Assembly (NCBI RefSeq): GCF_039852015.1
Contig: NZ_CP156626.1
Location: 558,001-622,000, forward strand
DNA: 64,000 nucleotides
DNA from: Robbsia sp. KACC 23696
GTDB lineage: Bacteria; Pseudomonadota; Gammaproteobacteria; Burkholderiales; Burkholderiaceae
Reading direction: 5' to 3'
Below are positions 57,977 to 64,000 of the stretch, one piece after another; position 1 is the stretch's first letter, and every line of letters begins with the position of its first letter. Under the pieces are notes generated by a model. It had not been told where the DNA came from. It did no database searches and saw only the letters and a list, made by a program, of their open reading frames with translations. The position numbers and the translations under genes are program-made.

Positions 57977-60265
57977 TCAATACTTCCAGGTCAGGTTGAC
58001 GCTGCCGTTCAACGGTGCGCCGTAGGTCCCGTAGTTGTATTCCATCGACGCCCAATATTTCTTGTTGAACGCGTTGTACAAATTGCCCGTGATCGTGAAA
58101 TGCTTGTTCACGTCGTAGCGCACCATGAAGTCGACGTCGGCATACGAACCTTGCCGTGCCGTTCCCAGCGTCGCATCGACGTAACGTGTGGCGCTCTGCC
58201 AGCGGATGCTGCTTCCCACGGTCAGCTTGTGGTCGAAGTACGGCAAGCGATAGCTGGTCGACAGATGCGCCGATTTTCGCGGTACGTAGAGCTGCGTCGA
58301 TTGCCCGCTGTCATCGGTGACGCGCAGAATGGTCGCGCCCGCGCTGACATTCCAGTCACGCGTGATCTGTCCTGAAATATCGGCTTCGATCCCTTCCGAT
58401 GTCGCATTGCCACCGGAATAGTAATAGTCGCCCGTATCCGAATTGAAGCCGGCTTGCGTTGCGATATTCGATTGGTGAATGCGGTACACCGCAAGCGACG
58501 TGTTCAGACGATTGTCGAAAAACGCGCCCTTGATACCGGCTTCCGCACTGCGTCCGCGCGCCGGGCCGAGTAACTGATTGTCGATATTCAGCTGGTATTG
58601 CGGGTTGAAGATTTTGGTGAAGCTCGCATACGCCGTGATTTGATTCGTCAGATCGTACGTCAACCCGACATAGGGCGCAGACCCGGACGACTGCTGGTTG
58701 TATCCCGTACCATCGGCGCTGCCGCTACTCGCCGCTTGCGTGTAATTCACCCCGAGCAGCAGATGGGCACGGTCGGTCAGACTCCATCGCGACGAGGCGT
58801 AAAGCGAACGCCGGACATCGAGGTAATTGACGTGCGAGGTGGCGTCGCCGAACGACGGTTTTGGATAGGTGCCGGCCAGCAGTTCCGCATAACCAACCGG
58901 TATGCCATCGGTATCGCCTTCGACGGAGGGGTTCGTGAACTGGGATCGCGAGAAGTTCGCGCCGAATACGAGGTCATGTGTCCGACCGAACAAATCGATC
59001 TTTCCTGTCACGCTGGAGTCCAGGACGAACTGCCGATTCGACGACTGGTAGTTGGACGTGTAGGAGTTGATACCCGATCCGTCGGCATTCAAGGAGCCGT
59101 AGGGATAGAAGAATTGGGCGTAGCTGTAGATATCGTTCCAATTGACCGATGTCTTCCATTTCCATCGATTGCCCAACTGCTGCGTCACTTCCGCAAAGGC
59201 GCGCTGCTCTTCGGTATTGAAGAATGCCCAACTGGGCGCCATGCTCGCGCCGACGTTATAGCTGAGCTGATTGCCCGAGGCATCGAGGAACGGCAGGCCG
59301 CCCCAGCTGGCGCCTTTCAGGCGATTGTGTTCGTAGCTATAGCCGACGGTCGCCAAGGTGCTCGGCGTGATATTGATATCGACCACGCCATAGACGATGT
59401 CCTTGCTCGGCTGTAATCGATCGGTATAGGAGCTGCCGTCCTGATGCACGGCGACGAGGCGTCCCGCCACGGTTCCTGCTTTGTTCAGCGGCCCGGAGAT
59501 ATCGACATCGACCCGCTTCGTGTCCCACGATCCATAGGAGACATCCCCCGACGCTTGAAACTGGTACGTGGGGCGCTTCCGAATGAAGTTGACGGTGGCC
59601 GAGGGATTACCGGTTTCGGCGTTCAGTCCGTCCGCGCCACGGAGGACTTCGACACGGTCGTATAGCGCCATGTCGATATCGCCGTACTGCGATGTGTATT
59701 CCAACGGCAAGCCGACACCGTCGAACTGCAGGTTCGTAATATGAAAACCACGCGACGTGAAGTCGGTTGCATACGAATCGTACGGTTCGACCGTGACGCC
59801 AGTGACATGCCGAAGCGCGGTGTTCACGTCGTTGAGCTGGAAGTCGTCCATTTCTTCGCGCGTCAGCACGGAGACCGATTGGGGCGTCTCTTTCGGTGAC
59901 AAGCCGATCTTGCTGCCCGCGGTCGTCGATTGGATCGTGTACGAGTGCGTGCGTTCGGTGGGCTGCTGGATGCCACTGTTCTGCGCATGGACCGTGACGG
60001 TGGGTAGCGCCGAATCTTGCGCGAGGGCAGGGGTGGCAAGCGCCGTCGATCCTGTCGCAGCCGATGCGCCGCTCGTTCCGCCGACGCCGTTGTCGTTCGT
60101 GGCGGTGCTCGCCTGCGCCCACGAAAGCATGGGCAGCATGCCGGCAATCGCCAACAGCGCTACGATCGGCCGTGCCGGGCGCGGCACGTTATTCCGGCCA
60201 GCCCGACGAATCGACGCGGACGGCTGGGCGGGCGTTTCGGAGAATAAGCGACGCATGGCATTCAT
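57977..60265 (-). CDS. TonB-dependent siderophore receptor
   Basis: 762 aa. A signal peptide (about residues 1-51, IVALLAIAGMLPMLSWAQA) is followed by a linker with a TonB-box-like LPTVTVHA. Plug domain 100-240: IGLSPKETPQSVSVLTREEMDDFQLNDVNTALRHVTGVTVEPYDSYATDFTSRGFHITNLQFDGVGLPLEY, then LYDRVEVLRGADGLNAETGNPSATVNFIRKRP, matching the FpvA/FhuE receptors of hydroxamate-type siderophores. A 22-stranded barrel ends at ...VNLTWKY. No siderophore synthesis or TonB genes are nearby. A Fur box sits 21 bases upstream of the ATG (60265). Confidence 0.94.
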   Translation of the reverse strand: MNAMRRLFSETPAQPSASIRRAGRNNVPRPARPIVALLAIAGMLPMLSWAQASTATNDNGVGGTSGASAATGSTALATPALAQDSALPTVTVHAQNSGIQQPTERTHSYTIQSTTAGSKIGLSPKETPQSVSVLTREEMDDFQLNDVNTALRHVTGVTVEPYDSYATDFTSRGFHITNLQFDGVGLPLEYTSQYGDIDMALYDRVEVLRGADGLNAETGNPSATVNFIRKRPTYQFQASGDVSYGSWDTKRVDVDISGPLNKAGTVAGRLVAVHQDGSSYTDRLQPSKDIVYGVVDINITPSTLATVGYSYEHNRLKGASWGGLPFLDASGNQLSYNVGASMAPSWAFFNTEEQRAFAEVTQQLGNRWKWKTSVNWNDIYSYAQFFYPYGSLNADGSGINSYTSNYQSSNRQFVLDSSVTGKIDLFGRTHDLVFGANFSRSQFTNPSVEGDTDGIPVGYAELLAGTYPKPSFGDATSHVNYLDVRRSLYASSRWSLTDRAHLLLGVNYTQAASSGSADGTGYNQQSSGSAPYVGLTYDLTNQITAYASFTKIFNPQYQLNIDNQLLGPARGRSAEAGIKGAFFDNRLNTSLAVYRIHQSNIATQAGFNSDTGDYYYSGGNATSEGIEADISGQITRDWNVSAGATILRVTDDSGQSTQLYVPRKSAHLSTSYRLPYFDHKLTVGSSIRWQSATRYVDATLGTARQGSYADVDFMVRYDVNKHFTITGNLYNAFNKKYWASMEYNYGTYGAPLNGSVNLTWKY

Positions 60266-60285
60266 TTATTAAGAAAAGCAGAATA

Positions 60286-60304
60286 ATAAATGAAAATCAT
60301 TATC
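60286..60304 (-). promoter_or_regulatory. Fur box upstream of the siderophore receptor
   Basis: On the minus strand GATAATGATTTTCATTTAT matches the Fur consensus GATAATGATAATCATTATC at about 14 of 19 positions. It ends 21 bases before the receptor start, the right place for iron-dependent repression. Confidence 0.75.
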
Positions 60305-60776
60305 GTTTGCAATAACCGTTTTTGAGACAGCTGCGTGCGGACGGCGGGCGCTGCTTCATGTCGCGTCCCTTCCTGCTCGCGCTGGTCGACGCGTACCGGG
60401 CGAGCCGGTCGTTTCGCCTTACCTATTCTTACCGTGCCCTGACTTGCGCATGGACGCTTGGTGCCACCGGATTCGTCACGCATCGCCATTTGCAATAGCG
60501 CTTGAGGTGGACCTTGATCTGCTAATATCACCCGGCTCGGATTGGCTGCACGCGTCGAAAAAGTCTGTACGCAGGCCTGTGCGCGTGACGTCGGATAGAT
60601 CAATAACGCATCCAATCAACGTGGTGCGATCTCATTCAGGCCTGCGGGGAGACCTGAAAAAATAATCGAAAAAAATTACCGATCTTTATCCGAGATCCTG
60701 TTGACGCAAAACGCGCAGACCATCAAGTGCCGTAATAAAAAAACTTAAAATCAAGGGGAAGGAAGACGGTGATGCG
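60305..60776. other. intergenic, no gene seen
   Basis: 470 bases between the divergent receptor and acyltransferase genes. Beyond the Fur box nothing is clear; an open frame on the minus strand (60262-60615) is not protein-like. The last ~100 bases before 60777 are AT-rich and probably carry the acyltransferase promoter. Confidence 0.45.
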
Positions 60777-61934
60777 ATGACGATACAGGATAAGCGAACC
60801 ACTTGGGCGCAGGTACATATCGACGCGATGCGGGGTGCAGCAGCGTTGATCGTTGCGCTCGGCCATGCCCGAAGTCTCTTCTTTGCGAGCGTGACAGGTG
60901 TGTCCGACGCGGGGCAGCTGACGATTGGCGATGAGGCCGTGATGGTCTTCTTTGTGTTAAGCGGCTATCTTGTTGGCGGTAGCGTCATCCGCGATATGGG
61001 GCGGCATCGTTGGTCATGGTCCAACTACCTCCTCAAGCGTCTCGTCCGATTATGGATCGTATTGATTCCTGCGGTATTTCTCGGCATCGCAATCGATGCG
61101 ATCGGTTTTCATTTCTTGGCGGCGAATGGAAGCATTTATTCCGCGCCGGCCGGACAGACCTATGTGCAAACGATCCTTTCAGATCAGATAAAAAGTATCC
61201 CGATCATTATCGGTAATCTCTTTTTTCTGCAAACGATCGTCGTGCCGACGGTGGGAACGAATTCGGCACTGTGGAGTCTGTCGAACGAATTTTGGTATTA
61301 CTTGCTGTTTCCAATGGGAATGCTTGCCGTGCGGTATGAGCGACGCCTGGCTCGCCGACTCGCTTACGCATTCGGCATCGTATGCATCGTTGGATTGATC
61401 GGCGCGCATGCGGCCTTTCTTTTCCTTCCCTGGCTTCTTGGTGCCGGGCTTGCTGTCGTGCCGCGCCTTATTCCCGCGGAGCGCGCGAATAAGGTCGTGT
61501 CGATCGCCGCCGTCGTCTTTTGCGTGTGCTTCCTCGAGATCAAAAAATTGCATCTGCCGCTGTATGTCGGCGAAGCGGCGGTGGCGCTACTGGTCGGCGC
61601 GCTGTTGTATGCCATCATCTGCCAACGTACGCCGCAGCGGCCTTCGCTTTATGGCTGGGTCGCGCGCTGGTCATCCAACCTTTCCTACTCGCTCTATCTG
61701 ACGCATCTCCCGTTTTTGATTTTGATATGCGCTTTGATCGATACGCCATGGACGTTGTCGGCGCTCAACGCTGCAGTCTTTGCGAAATTCGGTATCGGCA
61801 TGATGGGCGCGCTCGCATTGGCCTGTCTGATCTACTACGCCTTCGAATCAAGGACTGATCGGACGCGCGATGTCATTCGTGGGGTGTTCGGGAAACCAAG
61901 GGGAGGGAGAGAGGAAGCGGTCGCCGGCGAGTAA
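60777..61934 (+). CDS. acyltransferase 3 family membrane protein (OafA-like)
   Basis: 385 aa, about ten membrane helices. HIDAMRGAAALIVALGHARSLF carries the R-G-A...H motif of acyltransferase 3 (the conserved His in helix 1), with VFFVLSGYLVGGSVIRDM and WSNYLLKRLVRLWIVLIP following as usual; LWSLSNEFWYYLLFP is another family signature. Such proteins O-acetylate or otherwise acylate surface polysaccharides. The best ribosome site (GGAAGGA) is rather far (about 13 bases) from ATG 60777. It is not next to polysaccharide genes here. Confidence 0.9.
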   Translation: MTIQDKRTTWAQVHIDAMRGAAALIVALGHARSLFFASVTGVSDAGQLTIGDEAVMVFFVLSGYLVGGSVIRDMGRHRWSWSNYLLKRLVRLWIVLIPAVFLGIAIDAIGFHFLAANGSIYSAPAGQTYVQTILSDQIKSIPIIIGNLFFLQTIVVPTVGTNSALWSLSNEFWYYLLFPMGMLAVRYERRLARRLAYAFGIVCIVGLIGAHAAFLFLPWLLGAGLAVVPRLIPAERANKVVSIAAVVFCVCFLEIKKLHLPLYVGEAAVALLVGALLYAIICQRTPQRPSLYGWVARWSSNLSYSLYLTHLPFLILICALIDTPWTLSALNAAVFAKFGIGMMGALALACLIYYAFESRTDRTRDVIRGVFGKPRGGREEAVAGE

Positions 61935-61936
61935 GC

Positions 61937-61963
61937 GCACGCTGGCCCGAAAGGCCAGCGTGC
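61937..61963. terminator. perfect 11-bp hairpin between convergent genes
   Basis: GCACGCTGGCC-CGAAA-GGCCAGCGTGC, two bases after the acyltransferase stop and 38 bases before the convergent hydrolase stop. No clear T-run; likely bidirectional terminator. Confidence 0.7.
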
Positions 61964-62000
61964 CGCTTCTGTGTCGTCGCCGAGTTTTGCGCCGTACCGT

Positions 62001-63839
62001 TCAGCTCAAAGAAGAGGCCTTCGAGTTCGAATAGCTGCCGCTGGCATGCACGCCGACCTTGTCCGACGGGGCACCGGTCGCGTCGCGCGTGGCTTGCGAT
62101 GTCGCGTGGGCGGCCTTGGTGTCGCGGAAGACCTGCAGCACGAGTTCGTAGTATTCGAATCGCGTTCGCGTCGCGTTGAAATGATGGTCTGCCTGCTTCA
62201 GGAAGGTCACCCGTGCCGGCGCGAAATGGCTCATGCGGCGTGCGCCCCGCCCGAAGTTCAGCGTCAGGTCGCCGAGGCCGGGATCATCGTCGCTATACAG
62301 CAGATTGGTCTGCACATTGCGTTTCGCCAGCGTGCGCATCAACGCATACGATTTCGCGCGCTCGGAATCCGCGGCCGGTGGCAACATGTTCTTGGCCACT
62401 TCCACGCCGCGCTTGAGTGACCGGACGATCAGCACACGCGCGGTTCCAAGCAGATCGGCGTCGCCGCGTAGCACGCGCTGCCATTCACCCCGGTTACGTA
62501 GCGAGCGCAAATATGCCTTGACGCTGCGCTTATGGGTTCGCACGGCCATCTTGACCTCTTCGCCGTCCGGGACGATGAACTTCTGCAAGTTCACCAAGAT
62601 GCTGCCGACGATGCGCGGATCCCGGGCCGAAACATGCAGGCCGATATAGGCGCCGGAACACAGGCCCGACACGATGGCATTCGGATAGCCCTGATCGACA
62701 AGACATTGCATCCCCGCCATTGCGTCGTCGAGGGTGCTCGGATCCGTATGCAGATGTCGCTGATCGAGCGGCGCCAGGCTATCGCCCACGCCGCTTAGAT
62801 CGAATCGAAGCGATGCGATGCCGGCGCGCGCCAGTCGTCTCGCCAAGGAAACGTAAGCACCGCCATTGCCGATGTGGTGGCTCGATCCTTCGTGGATCAG
62901 CAACGCCGCGATCGGCTCCCCGCGCGAGTGCGAGGGTCGGCACAAGATGCCGAACAAATTGTTGTCCGGACCAAAGCGATGCGGCTCCTCGATGAAATCA
63001 GGCGCCATCAATCGATCGGCGACGACCGTTGCGCGGTGCGCGGCAGCGTGGTTCGCGGGCTGTCGTTCCAGCACCCAGTCACGGACGGCCGCGATCGTCT
63101 CGACGGGCAACGTGCTCGTCGTCGGATCCTGCATCCAGGCCGCGTATTCGGTGAAGACGTTCGCGGTAACGGGAATGCCGGCCGCTTTCCAGGCGTCTAC
63201 CAACGCATCACTGCGACGATCGCCGCGCACGGTGAAAACACTGACCGGCTGATGCGGTACGATGGACTTTGCAAGATCGACAGCGCCGATCTGCGCCTGT
63301 AGCGCCGCGGTCCACCAGAAGCCGTTCGTGTTCAACGGTTCGTCGCTTTCGGCGTCGGGTATCGGGTTGTAGGTCGACAGGCTCGATACCTTCGCCGCGG
63401 TACGCGTCTCGCGCAGGAAGGTTTTACCCGCCACCACCGGTGCCAGTAGCACCAGGCCCGCGCCCGCCAGTTTCTGGGCCGCGAGCGTGGCGACCATGGC
63501 ACCCAGGCGGATGCCCACCAAGACGATATGCTGGACGCCGGTGCGCGCGCGCAGATGCTCCGCGCCGAGCAACACATCTTCCACAAAACTGTCGATCGAA
63601 CGCGGGACGGCATCGCTATTGCCGGTGCCGTTGTAATCGAAACGCAGCGTCGATACGCCAGCGTTCGCCAGTGACTCGGATAAATGCATCACGCCGTAGT
63701 GCGTGCAGATTTCCTCTTGCGCGAAGGCTGAACAGATCACCACGCCGACGGACGACAACGCCACAACACCATCACCCGTGGTATCCGGCTGGTGGAGCCA
63801 TCCGAACCGGCGTTCGAAATAGGTAGGCTGCATGCTCAT
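62001..63839 (-). CDS. tandem alpha/beta hydrolase with non-serine nucleophile elbows
   Basis: 612 aa from ATG 63839, chosen because GGAGG lies nine bases upstream (overlapping the end of the preceding gene). Two alpha/beta-hydrolase units: residues ~5-265 and ~275-610. In the first the elbow is GIRLG (R111 where Ser is expected); in the second GLCSG (C394). The second resembles the exosortase-A-associated hydrolases, which often have GLCDG; C394 could be the nucleophile, with HHFN near the C-terminus giving the His. It starts four bases after the stop of an aaRS-like gene, so it is translationally coupled to it and may act on carrier-protein thioesters. Confidence 0.85.
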   Translation of the reverse strand: MSMQPTYFERRFGWLHQPDTTGDGVVALSSVGVVICSAFAQEEICTHYGVMHLSESLANAGVSTLRFDYNGTGNSDAVPRSIDSFVEDVLLGAEHLRARTGVQHIVLVGIRLGAMVATLAAQKLAGAGLVLLAPVVAGKTFLRETRTAAKVSSLSTYNPIPDAESDEPLNTNGFWWTAALQAQIGAVDLAKSIVPHQPVSVFTVRGDRRSDALVDAWKAAGIPVTANVFTEYAAWMQDPTTSTLPVETIAAVRDWVLERQPANHAAAHRATVVADRLMAPDFIEEPHRFGPDNNLFGILCRPSHSRGEPIAALLIHEGSSHHIGNGGAYVSLARRLARAGIASLRFDLSGVGDSLAPLDQRHLHTDPSTLDDAMAGMQCLVDQGYPNAIVSGLCSGAYIGLHVSARDPRIVGSILVNLQKFIVPDGEEVKMAVRTHKRSVKAYLRSLRNRGEWQRVLRGDADLLGTARVLIVRSLKRGVEVAKNMLPPAADSERAKSYALMRTLAKRNVQTNLLYSDDDPGLGDLTLNFGRGARRMSHFAPARVTFLKQADHHFNATRTRFEYYELVLQVFRDTKAAHATSQATRDATGAPSDKVGVHASGSYSNSKASSLS

Positions 63840-63843
63840 GGGG

Positions 63844-64000
63844 TCATGCCTCCACGGCGTCGACCGATCCAACGCTCTTGCTTACCTTGGTGCCGAAACC
63901 CATGAACGCACGCACGTCGACGGGCCATAGATCGAGGTCGAAGCCATGATGGCGCAGCATCGCCAATGCAAGGCGCTCGATGCCGAAGCCGATACACGCC
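63844..64000 (-). CDS. class II aaRS-like protein, C-terminal end (amino acid:carrier-protein ligase-like), cut by window edge
   Basis: Only the last 51 codons are inside the window. They read ACIGFGIERLALAMLRHHGFDLDLWPVDVRAF...VEA, then stop at 63844. G-F-G-x-E-R is motif 3 of class II aminoacyl-tRNA synthetases (ATP binding), and ...HHGFD...WP matches the seryl-tRNA-synthetase-like amino acid:[carrier protein] ligases, which load glycine or alanine onto a carrier protein. The rest of the gene lies outside the window. Immediately upstream of, and coupled to, the tandem hydrolase. Confidence 0.6.
   Translation of the reverse strand, partial: ACIGFGIERLALAMLRHHGFDLDLWPVDVRAFMGFGTKVSKSVGSVDAVEA

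Noticed and set aside
60262-60615. 117-aa minus-strand frame overlapping the Fur box
   Set aside because: It spans the receptor promoter and has no ribosome site or protein-like pattern.

Overview
The window looks like a chromosomal segment from a betaproteobacterium, most likely Burkholderiaceae (Burkholderia/Paraburkholderia/Robbsia-like). The reasons are the high G+C codon use after about 6.3 kb, the many LysR and TetR regulators with small catabolic clusters, an ESPR-type autotransporter, and close matches to families common there. The genus is an inference from gene content only. I saw no rRNA, tRNA, CRISPR array, insertion sequence or phage module.

Layout. 0-6.3 kb is a gene-poor, lower-G+C accessory stretch: a cut-off AraC-family regulator on the left edge, a DUF4142 protein, several small orphan ORFs, a TetR regulator, a block of strong RNA hairpins (4.17-4.37 kb), and a leucine-rich-repeat protein with an F-box-like N-terminus that resembles a type III effector. 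6.3-14 kb is respiratory: ompW faces away from cydABX-cydDC (cytochrome bd oxidase and its CydDC exporter), with a perfect FNR/ANR box between them. 14-17.6 kb holds a lipoprotein hydrolase and an autotransporter with a hexanucleotide repeat. 17.9-28.8 kb is an accessory redox/electrophile region: MDR reductase, carboxymuconolactone decarboxylase, a cupin very like manganese hydroxynitrile lyases, aldo-keto reductase, SDR, pirin, two VOC proteins, a Rieske oxygenase, two LysR and one TetR.

28.9-32.2 kb carries an OmpR/EnvZ-type two-component system and an orphan PstS-like protein with a near-consensus promoter. 32.2-40.6 kb is the conserved transglutaminase / circularly permuted ATP-grasp-alpha-E / DUF2126 cluster plus a divergent zinc metallopeptidase, a predicted peptide-ligation system whose substrate is unknown. 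40.7-47.5 kb looks like a catabolic cluster (LysR, Asp/Glu-racemase-like protein, MFS carrier, SAF-domain dehydrogenase, lactonase, cupin). Two near-identical CATTCC-N5-GGAATG palindromes mark its probable LysR operators. 48.0-49.6 kb encodes two lipoproteins (Sel1-like and CsgG-like).

49.6-57.9 kb is an electrophile/aldehyde defence region: old yellow enzyme, succinate-semialdehyde dehydrogenase, XRE regulator, SDR, secreted hydrolase, NemR, DJ-1/PfpI protein and aldehyde dehydrogenase. Four copies of TAGAC-N5-GTCTA in front of three transcription units define a local NemR regulon. 58.0-60.3 kb is a Fur-box-controlled TonB-dependent siderophore receptor. 60.8-64 kb has an acyltransferase and a two-domain hydrolase with a cysteine in the nucleophile position, coupled to the end of a class II aaRS-like (amino acid:carrier protein ligase-like) gene that runs off the right edge.

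Most interesting for follow-up: the NemR operator set, the CATTCC palindrome regulon, the peptide-ligase cluster without an adjacent Anbu protease, the F-box-like LRR protein, and the hydrolase/aaRS-like pair.
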